Shown here one piece after another: positions 1-7,966 of a DNA stretch of 64,000 bases. The stretch comes from JADHUC01 sp964617665 (GTDB taxonomy: Bacteria; Planctomycetota; Planctomycetia; Pirellulales; Pirellulaceae). The notes below the pieces were generated by a model, which worked only from the letters and a program-made list of their open reading frames with translations, searched no databases and was not told where the DNA came from. The stretch is from NCBI GenBank assembly GCA_964617665.1, contig CAZUAH010000004.1:1-64000 (forward strand), read 5' to 3'. The translations under genes were made by a program, and so were the position numbers. The first letter of the stretch is position 1; the number at the start of each line of letters is the position of its first letter.

Positions 1-17
1 AAATCCGAGCCGCTACT

Positions 18-182
18 TCATGGCCACGCGCTCGCAGAGTGCGCCGCCGGAAGGAAGTAATCGTTGGCACTCGACCTTTCTCGCCTACCGGCCCAGTACC
101 CAATCGCCGATAGAACGACAAAGAAGGTCCCGAAGGCAAGGTAATCCCAGAAGGTCAGTTCGAATTGATCAAGACCGTTCAA
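18..182 (-). pseudogene. 5' fragment of a sodium:solute symporter (SSS family), frame broken
   Basis: Reading the minus strand from a TTG at 182 gives about 54 residues beginning MNGLDQFELTFWDYLAFGTF, followed by a hydrophobic stretch and an AGRRERSS..DYFL segment. This is the typical N-terminus of SSS-family sodium/solute symporters: first transmembrane helix, then GYWAGRR...DYFL. A GGAGG lies 5 nt before the TTG. After DYFL the family expects an AG(R)xL motif, but the frame reads PAAHSASAWP and stops at TGA 18-20, so a frameshift or decay is likely. A +1 frame stays open to the window edge but does not clearly resume the family pattern. It lies downstream of the URO-D-like and enolase-superfamily genes on the same strand and would be the transporter of that operon. 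Whether the whole gene is dead cannot be judged from 17 remaining bases; a sequencing error is also possible. Confidence 0.55.
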
Positions 183-282
183 TACCACCTCCACAAGACC
201 CGCGTAGGTTATGCTTCAGCATTTCATCCACTCACTCCTCGGCGGGCACCATCCGACAGTCGCACAATGATTGTACTCACAG

Positions 283-333
283 ATGATTTTGCCTTGCCTT
301 CTTCGGGCAAAATGATTGTCGGGCAAAATCATT
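283..333. repeat. short direct and inverted repeats of a GGCAAAATSATT motif
   Basis: Two direct copies of GGGCAAAATSATT lie at 305-317 and 321-333, and an inverted copy (ATGATTTTGCC) lies at 283-293. The copies can pair to form alternative hairpins. The cluster sits between the URO-D-like gene and the symporter fragment. It lacks a T-tract, so it is better called a palindromic intergenic repeat than a terminator. Confidence 0.5.
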
Positions 334-340
334 TGAGTTC

Positions 341-356
341 ACCGCCGTGAGGCGGT
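341..356. other. 6-bp hairpin with GTGA tetraloop
   Basis: ACCGCC-GTGA-GGCGGT is a perfect stem-loop just downstream of the stop of the URO-D-like gene (379). It may help terminate or stabilise the 3' end of that transcript. No T-tract follows on the minus strand. Confidence 0.35.
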
Positions 357-378
357 CATACAGTTATCCGGCCGAACG

Positions 379-1428
379 TCACATCGCATCCAGCGCTTCC
401 AGCACAGCAGGCACGGATTCTTCCCATTGGGGCGGAACGTCCTCACTGATCATCAGGCAGAAGCGCCGGGGCCCGGCATCGCGGACCATCTTCTGAATCC
501 GTCCGACCAGCGTCGCCCGATCCTCCTGGTACCATCCCAACGGCGGATGCAGCCAGAGAAACTTGCCCGGCCAGCAAGCCCTGGCTTCCGCCACCGACAT
601 GTCGCCGTCCGGCGGAGGAGTGAAGGAGTCGATCCCGTCGATGTCCAAAGCTGCAATCTCGTCGGCAACCGTCCGAAGCTTTCCGTCGTAATGGACCAGC
701 AACCGCTTGTCGGCATTATCGAGAATCTCCAGAATCTGACGGTAGATTGGCACCACGTGTTGCTGGTAGCGCCGAAGCCCGATCATTTCCACCGCAAGGT
801 TTTCCCACAGTTTGATGTATCGTGCCGGCCCCTTGGCAGCCTCGCGGAATTTCTCCAGGGTGAGTTCCGTCATCAGTTCCAACAGTTCCATCAGCTCGGG
901 CACTTCGTCGGCCAGATCCATGGCCAGCCGCTCGGGCCCGGCAAAGTCGATTTGGACCTGCAACAGGGGCGTCCGGCGAATCGGCGTCCAGCCGAGTTGA
1001 CCGACCGTTATTCCGCTATCACCGATCTGTTGTTCAGCTTGCCGAAAAGGTTCCGAGGTCGCAGAGTACCGCGTACCCTCCAAAGCCCGATGCATGATCT
1101 GATAATCTGCCGGCGTCTTGATCAGGAACTCCTGTTGCCATTCTCCGAGAAACCATTCGTGCAACTCGCCGCGGTCCGTGATCCATCGCACGTCCCGACG
1201 GACTCGACCGTCGATTTCCTGTGTTGTCTCGACAATCTGGACGTTCGGTCGTTCGGTTCGCACGAGATCCGCGTGGGAAATCTGGCCCAACCCCTGGTCG
1301 AAAAGCCGCTGCCAGTCAATCGGCCGATTTTGGACGAACCAGTCGTAGACGGCGTAGACTGGCCGTTCGACGATCTCGCCGGCAAGTGCTCGTTCGAACC
1401 GCCCTCGGATGCTCTCTGGATCGGCCAC
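379..1428 (-). CDS. uroporphyrinogen decarboxylase-like (URO-D/MtaA-type) family protein
   Basis: A 349-residue cytoplasmic protein with the URO-D-superfamily layout: an N-terminal R-x2-R-F-x-R-A-L segment and a C-terminal barrel part with LLVHYDGKLR, then DIDGIDSFTPPPDGDMSV and FLWLHPPLGWY. The D-G-I-D-S...PP pattern is typical of the family that includes cobamide-dependent methyltransferases and planctomycete paralogs of unknown substrate. The true HemE N-terminal arginine motif is not recognisable, so heme synthesis is unlikely. The start is a GTG (1426-1428) preceded at 6 nt by GGGAG. It lies 40 bp after the enolase-superfamily gene and ahead of a symporter fragment, which suggests a role in catabolism of an imported small organic compound (inference). 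Confidence 0.72.
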   Translation of the reverse strand: MADPESIRGRFERALAGEIVERPVYAVYDWFVQNRPIDWQRLFDQGLGQISHADLVRTERPNVQIVETTQEIDGRVRRDVRWITDRGELHEWFLGEWQQEFLIKTPADYQIMHRALEGTRYSATSEPFRQAEQQIGDSGITVGQLGWTPIRRTPLLQVQIDFAGPERLAMDLADEVPELMELLELMTELTLEKFREAAKGPARYIKLWENLAVEMIGLRRYQQHVVPIYRQILEILDNADKRLLVHYDGKLRTVADEIAALDIDGIDSFTPPPDGDMSVAEARACWPGKFLWLHPPLGWYQEDRATLVGRIQKMVRDAGPRRFCLMISEDVPPQWEESVPAVLEALDAM

Positions 1429-1468
1429 AGCCGGCTCCCTGATCTGAAGACGACGGCAACGCCTTTAG

Positions 1469-2869
1469 CTACGACCGAATGAGTAGCGGGGCTTTGCGTG
1501 AACGCTCGTACAGGTCTCGCCACTTTGCGGTGCCGTCGTCCGGCAATAGTCGAGTCGTCACACCGCGTTCGTAGAACGGCACGATGCCGGGTTTCATCGC
1601 GACGTTCAAGACGAAGTTCACGCCGCCCAGATGATTGAAGTACATCCTCTTGCCGTCCGGCCAGATTGCCTCGACCAGGCGCGGCGGATCGGGGCGCCGT
1701 GCGGGTTTGTCAACTCGGAATCGCTTAACCGCGTCCCAGTCGATTTCGTATCCGAGTCCCGCGCCGGCGGGCACTGCTGCGAAGCCGTCTTTCAACTCGA
1801 TCGGCTTCGTCAGCATTTGGTGCGTGTACAGTTGATGACAATTCACTGCCGGCCAGGTCGAGTGGCTCGTCACGGCGCCTAAATGAAGCGACCATGCCGC
1901 AGTGATCCCCGTCCCGACCAACTGCAACCAGAACGGCATATCGGCCATGGCCGCAACGTGGGCTTGGCGCATAACGCGACTTGCTCCGCCGCTGACAACG
2001 AAACCGTCGCAAACTTCTTCCTTGATCGCGATCTTCGGTGCGGGGGTGCCGTAGTGCATCGCCACCTTCACTCGCGTGGCCTTGCGGATGGCCTGATTAC
2101 CGGGGATGTCTTCTTGCGGGATCGGGGACTCGTAGATGTCGGTTTGCGGGTACTCGGCCAAGTCTTTGACGATGCTCATGCCCTGTTTGGCATCTAGTAA
2201 TGTCGCATTGAAGTCCATGTCGATTTTGAATTCCGGCGGGACTTCCTTTACAGCCGCATCCATTTGGTCGTAGATGTCGAACCAAGGCCGGCCTTTCGTC
2301 TTGTAGGCCATATAGCCCTGCCGGTACGCCTCTTTGCACTCTGCGGCCATATCTTCGGGATAGGTGTCGATGTTCCACCAGGAGACCGGTGTGCGCTCGT
2401 GGACCTGGGCACCAAGCAAGCGATGAATCGGCACATCGCAGGCTCGGGCAACCGCGTCGAACAAGGCCATCTGCAGACCGGCCCCCAGCGAGTCGTCCCA
2501 CATGATCGCAGCAGCGTTCTTTCCGTGCGCACGTTCAACGTCCTTGTCGTTCGTTTGGCCCCACGTGTAATACAGCAGCGTTTCGCCGTGACCTTGGTGC
2601 CCGCTTTGCAGGTGCACCGTCAGTATTTCCGAGTATTTCCAATGCGGAAGCTCGCGCGCCATGTTACGTTCTGGGGTTTCACGGTATGGCACCTTCACGG
2701 TAACGCGATCAATGCGAGTGACGGTAAGATCGCGTGATGGCGGCGCCGCGATGGTCGGCACACCACGCAACAGACCGCTCACCGCGACGCTGGCCAGACC
2801 CGCCTTCAGGAAGCGGCGTCGAGGGATTCTGGTTGTGGAAGCTTGTCCATTCGTCTTTGTGGCTGTCAT
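1469..2869 (-). CDS. Tat-exported mandelate racemase/muconate lactonizing (enolase superfamily) protein
   Basis: The N-terminus carries a twin-arginine signal (IPRRRFLKAGLASVAVSG), so the folded protein is exported. The rest follows the enolase superfamily: an N-terminal capping domain (about residues 50-150) and a TIM barrel with YKTKGR (candidate catalytic lysine), DMDFNA and YESPIP (metal-binding Asp and Glu), then KVAMHYG and a C-terminal GYEIDWD. Members racemise, dehydrate or cycloisomerise sugar acids through an enolate. The substrate cannot be read from sequence. The ATG at 2869 was chosen over an in-frame TTG at 2881 because ATG ACA GCC begins a conventional Tat leader. It probably heads an operon with the URO-D-like gene 40 bp downstream. 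Export of an enolase-superfamily enzyme is common in planctomycetes. Confidence 0.82.
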   Translation of the reverse strand: MTATKTNGQASTTRIPRRRFLKAGLASVAVSGLLRGVPTIAAPPSRDLTVTRIDRVTVKVPYRETPERNMARELPHWKYSEILTVHLQSGHQGHGETLLYYTWGQTNDKDVERAHGKNAAAIMWDDSLGAGLQMALFDAVARACDVPIHRLLGAQVHERTPVSWWNIDTYPEDMAAECKEAYRQGYMAYKTKGRPWFDIYDQMDAAVKEVPPEFKIDMDFNATLLDAKQGMSIVKDLAEYPQTDIYESPIPQEDIPGNQAIRKATRVKVAMHYGTPAPKIAIKEEVCDGFVVSGGASRVMRQAHVAAMADMPFWLQLVGTGITAAWSLHLGAVTSHSTWPAVNCHQLYTHQMLTKPIELKDGFAAVPAGAGLGYEIDWDAVKRFRVDKPARRPDPPRLVEAIWPDGKRMYFNHLGGVNFVLNVAMKPGIVPFYERGVTTRLLPDDGTAKWRDLYERSRKAPLLIRS

Positions 2870-3385
2870 CGCATTATCCAATCATCAATGAAAGGGACAT
2901 GGAGAGCAAAACCATCGTAACAGCTGATGAATGCCAAAGCCACTTTTGTGTATCTTTCGATGCTTCAAAATCCACGAATCGCTCGGCAGGCCAATTCAGA
3001 TGGAACTCTGGCCTCGTGGCACGAGGACTTCACTTCTACTATCTCGCCCACGTTGGATTGGCGACCTGGATCAGCCGATGGGCTCTACCACGGTTTCGCG
3101 GAGAATCGGACGCTAAGCGCCCGGTTGTTGCGGAATGTATCGGAACCGGACGCTAGCGCGCGCCGGCTAATCGGCCAATCCCGCTGTTTCTCCGCATCTC
3201 GAAGCGTGCTCTTGGCCACGGGTGGTCAGCTCTGCCGCCAGAAACCGAAGGGGCTCAGAACTGCCTTCCCTTTCTTGCGACGGAAGATTTGCACGAGTGA
3301 TACGGCACGCGCATAATGCGGCCAGTCGTTCTTGATGCTGTTCGGCTCTTGCAGCGATCGCACGCGTCTGACTTTGGAGTTCATC
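2870..3385. other. gene-free divergent intergenic region
   Basis: About 516 bp separate the divergent enolase-superfamily gene (minus) and propeller gene (plus). Open frames of up to 140 codons cross it but have no ribosome site, no recognisable motif and composition unlike the flanking proteins. It must hold the two divergent promoters; no convincing -35/-10 pair was found by eye. Confidence 0.5.
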
Positions 3386-5581
3386 ATGAACCGAAATCGG
3401 TTGATCGGCCTGCTATTCGGCTTCTTCGTACTAGCGGGCCCCGGATGGTGCGCAGACGAGGTGGCTCGATGGAAACAAGCGGGTGAGCAGTTCTCGATTG
3501 ATGCGATCCAACCGCAGTGTGGATGGGTTGTCGAAGAGACGGTCGATCCAGGCCAGTGGAAGCCGGTCGAGCAGCCCGACTTGGCCAAGCAACTCGAAGA
3601 CGCCCCGCAGTTGGAGCTGGAAGACGTGGCACCTCCGCCGGAACGCTGTTGGGTCGGCCACCGTCCTTACCTCGTGCCCAATTTGGACGGCGAATCCTGG
3701 GACATGCTCTTTCCGTACTACAATACGTACGGCGGCGAGCAGGAAGTTGTCATCCATGACTTCGGCACCGGCCAGACGCGGAAACAGATCCTCAGCAGCC
3801 GGAAGGGCGATTCGGTTCTGACGAAAGAGAGAATCGACTTTCACATGCAGCCGTCTTACTATGCCGACGGCAAGCTCATCTTCGAGATGTACGGTCCGGT
3901 CGTGTTCGTCGTCTACGACTCGGCAAAGGATGCCTTTGTTCACGGAGTAAAACCGTTCGGAGATGATGTAGTCAACGGTCGCTGTGTGCTCGGCGAGGAT
4001 GGCATGATTTACGGCGTCGGCTGGCCCAAGGACAAGAGCGGGTTCGTAGCCCACCGCTTCAACCCAAAAACCTACGAGGCAAAACGCTTTGAAACGTTCG
4101 GCCCGCCGAACGAAAACCTGAGGGAATTGTACCGAGAAGTCAAGATGTCCGGCGATTGGATCTACGCGGCCGTCGGCGCCCGACCTTGGCATTTGGTGGC
4201 GTTCAACTTCGCAACTGGCGAAGGGCGGTTGCTCGCCACCACCGAACCGATCATCGGCGACTCCGGCACGATCGGGATGACTCGGATAAAAGGAGGCCTG
4301 AGCGGCTACATCCGCAATGCGGCGTCCGTCGCAGGAATCGACGACTTCGACCGGAAGGAGTTCAAGTTTTGGCTGCACGACGGGAAGGTCCTCAGTCGTA
4401 CGGGCGACATCCCACCATGGTCGGACAGTCCCGCAGAAAGGGTGCAGGGGCCACGGTTCGATTGGGCACGCGAATTCCAGGTTTGGCCACGGGATTTCGT
4501 ACCCCCGTCGCCGGCACCTCTCATCCCGACGGACTCCGGAACGCCAGATGCGGCAGGCCAAGTCGATCTGCCGTTTCGCCTGGGCGGACAGGAGGAACTG
4601 AAGTCGCTGGAATACAAAGTGAAGACGTATCCGGGCGAGGTGAAGCTGCTGACGGAAGTAAACGATCATGTGTTGTTCGCCACGGATTCCGGTTACGGCC
4701 AGCACGTGTTCTACGACTTGAAGACGAACGAGATCAAACGCATCGGTGGGACGGTCAGCCCGTATTCCCTCGGCTTCCTGCGGAATAGGCTATACGTTTC
4801 GGGCTATCCAGGCTCGCAGATTGTCGAGTACGACTTCACGCGCCCGCTCGGTCTGAAGCAAGAGGAACCAAATCCGAGGCGACTCGGACACCCAGCCAGC
4901 GACACGCATATCCCGCTGGGCGGCACGGTGGGTGGCGCGGGCGGCCGAGTATACAACGGCGGTACCACGGCAGGCCGCCGGCGGATAGGCGGTGGACTGG
5001 GCTGGTATGACACGGAGACCGGCGAGCTGGGCGGCATGTCGCTGGAGGGCCATCGCATCTTCTGGATGACCAGCGTCAACGACGCACGCTACATCGTCCT
5101 TTCCAGCAAATGCGAGGACCAAGGTCAGTTGCTCGTGTGGGACACTCAGACGCAAGGCTTTCAGCACCGCGTTGATCCTCCCCAGGGCGCCACGCGGCCG
5201 GGACCGATCGTGGAAGCGTTACCCGGTTTGGTGATGGGCCACACGGTCGGTGCGGAAGGCGCTCCGCTGCTGTACGGCTTTGAGCCGACGTCGGGTAAGA
5301 TCCTCTGGACAAAGCCCGTCCCCAGCCCGCCCGTTACTGCGTTCTCGCTGGTGCGCCGACAGGCCTATGCTTTCCGCCGCGGACCTGATGGTCTTATCTG
5401 GAGCTTTTTCGACAACACGCTGGTCCAAATTGATCCCCGCAACGCAAGCGTCGAACCAGTCGGTCGCCTACCCAGCGGGACACGCCCAGCACAACTTGCG
5501 TTTGCCCAAGGCAAGGTGTTCACGGCGGGAGGATCGCACGTGCGTCGCATCGTGTTACACAGAAGCGAAAGAAAGAAGTGA
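3386..5581 (+). CDS. secreted beta-propeller protein of unknown function
   Basis: A 731-residue protein starting at ATG 3386 (GGAG 7 nt upstream) with a signal peptide, MNRNRLIGLLFGFFVLAG followed by a cleavage-like WCADE. The body is a series of repeated units such as LVAFNFATGEGRLL, HVFYDLKTNEIKRIGG and LLVWDTQTQGFQHRV: a strand ending in a D/N-x-x-T-x-E turn, as in seven- or eight-bladed propellers of the PQQ/WD type. No catalytic signature, heme motif or membrane anchor was seen. An upstream in-frame ATG at 3332 would place the signal peptide internally and is less likely. It stands alone on the plus strand between two minus-strand operons. Sugar or lyase-like function is possible in this context but is not supported by any motif. 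Confidence 0.65.
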   Translation: MNRNRLIGLLFGFFVLAGPGWCADEVARWKQAGEQFSIDAIQPQCGWVVEETVDPGQWKPVEQPDLAKQLEDAPQLELEDVAPPPERCWVGHRPYLVPNLDGESWDMLFPYYNTYGGEQEVVIHDFGTGQTRKQILSSRKGDSVLTKERIDFHMQPSYYADGKLIFEMYGPVVFVVYDSAKDAFVHGVKPFGDDVVNGRCVLGEDGMIYGVGWPKDKSGFVAHRFNPKTYEAKRFETFGPPNENLRELYREVKMSGDWIYAAVGARPWHLVAFNFATGEGRLLATTEPIIGDSGTIGMTRIKGGLSGYIRNAASVAGIDDFDRKEFKFWLHDGKVLSRTGDIPPWSDSPAERVQGPRFDWAREFQVWPRDFVPPSPAPLIPTDSGTPDAAGQVDLPFRLGGQEELKSLEYKVKTYPGEVKLLTEVNDHVLFATDSGYGQHVFYDLKTNEIKRIGGTVSPYSLGFLRNRLYVSGYPGSQIVEYDFTRPLGLKQEEPNPRRLGHPASDTHIPLGGTVGGAGGRVYNGGTTAGRRRIGGGLGWYDTETGELGGMSLEGHRIFWMTSVNDARYIVLSSKCEDQGQLLVWDTQTQGFQHRVDPPQGATRPGPIVEALPGLVMGHTVGAEGAPLLYGFEPTSGKILWTKPVPSPPVTAFSLVRRQAYAFRRGPDGLIWSFFDNTLVQIDPRNASVEPVGRLPSGTRPAQLAFAQGKVFTAGGSHVRRIVLHRSERKK

Positions 5582-5711
5582 ATTCGATTCCGAAAAGCGT
5601 CACGTGCAGCGCGCCGCTATTTTTGTCTGCAACCAGACTCGCAAATCGCCCATCGAGCAAGATCTTGGCAATTGAATAGTTGAAAGGAAAGAAGACGAGA
5701 GCATTCTTCTG

Positions 5712-5735
5712 GTTCACAAGCTCCAGCTTGGGAAC
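5712..5735. repeat. 24-bp imperfect palindrome
   Basis: GTTCACAAGCT CC AGCTTGGGAAC is a near-perfect palindrome with one mismatched pair (A/G) around a CC centre. Palindromes with an AAGCTCCAGCTT core recur in intergenic DNA of planctomycetes and cyanobacteria; copy number here is not known from this window. It may act as a REP-like element or weak bidirectional terminator. Confidence 0.5.
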
Positions 5736-5838
5736 GAGTGGTCAAAGAAGAAGAGAGCACTGTCCCCTTTCATTTTAGTGGTCTTGGGCCTTGGCACAGC
5801 GAACGCTGAAGTTCGTGTCCACCACATTTTTGATGACA

Positions 5839-6073
5839 ATATTTCGACTGTTTGACTTCGACCCCTGCTGGCTCGTCCGGCAGGTGGACCAGTTTGAAAG
5901 GCTAAGAAAACGTCTCTCTAAGACACCTAGTCATCCCCTCTTCGCCGCCCACGGCGGCGAAGAGGGGATGACTAGGTAAGCAAGGTGGTGAGCGGCCGCG
6001 TTAGCTGCCCAAACATCGGCTCCTGCCAGACGAGCTGGCAGGGGGCCAATACCAACTCAAACAGTCGAAATAT
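5839..6073. mobile_element. 235-bp long-inverted-repeat element (MITE-like or structured)
   Basis: Perfect 17-bp terminal inverted repeats (ATATTTCGACTGTTTGA at 5839-5855 and its complement at 6057-6073) enclose a second inverted pair (5862-5884 with 6022-6044; two of its three mismatches would be G-U wobble in RNA). At the centre is a 25-bp perfect palindrome with a 3-nt loop (5925-5977). The inner arms also fold on themselves: CTGCCAG-ACGAG-CTGGCAG at 6024-6042. No transposase gene is present, so this could be a non-autonomous transposon derivative, or a DNA/RNA element with strong secondary structure that also ends the two convergent transcripts. Confidence 0.5.
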
Positions 6074-6179
6074 GGAGCTGCAAAAAAGTCGCGATGTGCT
6101 GGGATCCCGAGCGGAAGTTCCGAACGGAACCCGTTTCGGTCGTCTTCTCTCCGCCGTCGCGCTTAGTTGATCACTCGCG

Positions 6180-7907
6180 TTAGCGGTCTTCCTCAAAGTT
6201 CCATGGCCAGGGCTTGACGTAGGCTCGCGCGGCCCAGGCTTCCCATTTGGCCGATAGTTCCGCGACCTTCTCCGGATGCTTATTGGCAAGGTCATGAAGC
6301 TCAACACGATCCTTGCTCATGTCATACAATTCCCACGGAAACAGCTTGGACGGTTTGCCCGGCTGGCCCTTTCGTACGAGCTTCCAATCGCCGTCGCGAA
6401 TCGCACAATTCAGATGGTGTTCGAAATACAATGCACCGGCGCGCTCAAGAGAACTGCCGGAGAACGTTGGCCGAAGGCTCACCCCTTCCAAGGGAACAAC
6501 GTCCTGATCGGCAAACCGCGAAGGATACTCGACCCCGGCGACGTCGACACAGGTGGCCATGATGTCAATTACATGGCCTGGCCGCCGCTCAAGCTTCCCA
6601 TATCGATTCTTGTTGATGCCAGTTGGCCAGTGAACGATCAAAGGCGTTGAGATGCCGCCTTCGTGCGACCAGTGCTTGTACTCGCGGAACGGCGTGTTGG
6701 ACACGTTGGCCCAGCCACGACCGTAGCCGATAAAAGTGTCTTCTGGACCCGCCATTACGCCAGGGCCGACTCGCACAGGTCGGCCGTCACGCGTCTGCAT
6801 GGGCGGCCATATCTTGGTTTGAAACTCGTCGGAACCCAGCGGTCTGTAATCGGTGCGGTACGGTTTCCGCGGAGCGTATCGACCGTAGCCTTCGGCGCAA
6901 CCACCGTTGTCTTGCAGGAAGAAGACCAACGTGTTATCGAGTTTGCCTTGACGCTCGATCTCGGAAACGATGCGACCAATGCCTTGGTCCATGCTGTCGA
7001 TCATCGCCGCGTAGACCTCCATGTTGCGAGAGTCCCACGCTTTGTGTTTGACCTGCTCCCAATCATCCGATTGAGGCGAAAGCTCGGTCGACGGATCCAC
7101 TATGCCCATCTCCTTGAGTCGCTTCAATCGCGCCTCGCGAATCTGTGCGAATCCCCTATCGTATTTGCCCTTGTACTTCGCGATATCCTGTGGCAGCGCA
7201 TGCATTGGCCAGTGGGCGGCGGTGTAAGCAACATATAGGAAAAAGGGATTATCGGGAGACCCCTTTGCATGGTCGCCCAGAAAAATAACCGCGTTATCAC
7301 TGATCGCGTCTGTGTAGTAGTAGGTATCTGGCTTGTACTTCGGATCGTTCACCGGCGTGATATAGGTGTTGCCTCGACACAATGTCGCAGGATCGTAGAA
7401 GCTGCCCGCGCCGGTGATGGTACCATAGAATCTCTTGAAGCCTCGCTGCAACGGCCAGTTGTCCTTGGGGCCATCCGGACTGGTAAAGCGAGTCACGTGC
7501 CATTTGCCGCTCATGTAGGCACGATAGCTGGCGGTGCCGAGCGCTTCGGCGATGGTCAAGACGTTTCGCCCCAGGTCGCCACGGTAACCCGGCAGGTTCT
7601 TGTTGCCGGTCATCAGGCCGATTCCAGCTTGATGCTGATAGACGCCTGTCAGCAACGCCGCGCGCGTCGGACAGCAGCGGGCCGTGTTGTAGAACTGCGT
7701 GAATCGCAGCCCATGGCTGGCCAAGCGATCCAAGTTCGGCGTATTGATCTCGCCGCCATAACAGCCGATGTCGGAGAAACCCATATCGTCCGACATGATC
7801 AACACAATGTTAGGTGCGGTCGGGGCGTCGTCGGCTGCGAACGAGCTGGCCGAGAAGACTACGACAAACAATAACGTGACGAGATGCGATCTCTGTGTGA
7901 GTTTCAT
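6180..7907 (-). CDS. secreted sulfatase (S1 family, arylsulfatase-like)
   Basis: A 575-residue type I sulfatase with signal peptide (MKLTQRSHLVTLLFVVVFSA...SSFAAD). The metal-binding start PNIVLIMSDDMGFSDIGCYG gives Asp40-Asp41, and the formylglycine motif C78-C-P-T-R82 is followed by AALLTG. HVTRFTSPDG, GKWH, DNGG and the C-terminal WKLVRKG strand are as in family S1. It removes sulfate esters from carbohydrates in the periplasm or outside, after FGE-type conversion of Cys78; no maturase is encoded in the window. It is the last gene of the minus-strand sulfatase/fucosidase locus, 59 bp after the LamG-HzsA gene. The ARCCPTRAALLTG form is typical of arylsulfatase-A-like planctomycete enzymes; the exact sulfated sugar is unknown. 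Confidence 0.93.
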   Translation of the reverse strand: MKLTQRSHLVTLLFVVVFSASSFAADDAPTAPNIVLIMSDDMGFSDIGCYGGEINTPNLDRLASHGLRFTQFYNTARCCPTRAALLTGVYQHQAGIGLMTGNKNLPGYRGDLGRNVLTIAEALGTASYRAYMSGKWHVTRFTSPDGPKDNWPLQRGFKRFYGTITGAGSFYDPATLCRGNTYITPVNDPKYKPDTYYYTDAISDNAVIFLGDHAKGSPDNPFFLYVAYTAAHWPMHALPQDIAKYKGKYDRGFAQIREARLKRLKEMGIVDPSTELSPQSDDWEQVKHKAWDSRNMEVYAAMIDSMDQGIGRIVSEIERQGKLDNTLVFFLQDNGGCAEGYGRYAPRKPYRTDYRPLGSDEFQTKIWPPMQTRDGRPVRVGPGVMAGPEDTFIGYGRGWANVSNTPFREYKHWSHEGGISTPLIVHWPTGINKNRYGKLERRPGHVIDIMATCVDVAGVEYPSRFADQDVVPLEGVSLRPTFSGSSLERAGALYFEHHLNCAIRDGDWKLVRKGQPGKPSKLFPWELYDMSKDRVELHDLANKHPEKVAELSAKWEAWAARAYVKPWPWNFEEDR

Positions 7908-7966
7908 TTATGTGGCCTTGTTCTGAATTGCTACAGCGAAAAACTCAAGCTGGCGAATAACAAGCA

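Larger units (their letters stand above)
5582..6179. other. gene-free convergent intergenic region with palindromic elements
   Basis: About 600 bp lie between the convergent propeller and sulfatase genes. The only organised content is a 24-bp palindrome (5712-5735) and a 235-bp long-inverted-repeat element (5839-6073), listed separately. The short frames inside are products of the palindrome and not believable genes. Confidence 0.6.

Noticed and set aside
427..1482. 351-codon open frame antisense to the URO-D-like gene
   Set aside because: It mirrors the codon structure of the real gene, has no signal peptide or motif, and lacks a ribosome site.
2734..3316. Overlapping open frames of 129-140 codons between the enolase-superfamily and propeller genes
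   Set aside because: No recognisable motif, no ribosome site, and atypical composition; the region fits a promoter gap better.
3431..4705. 424-codon antisense frame inside the propeller gene
   Set aside because: The opposite strand has a clear signal peptide and repeat structure; this frame is its shadow.
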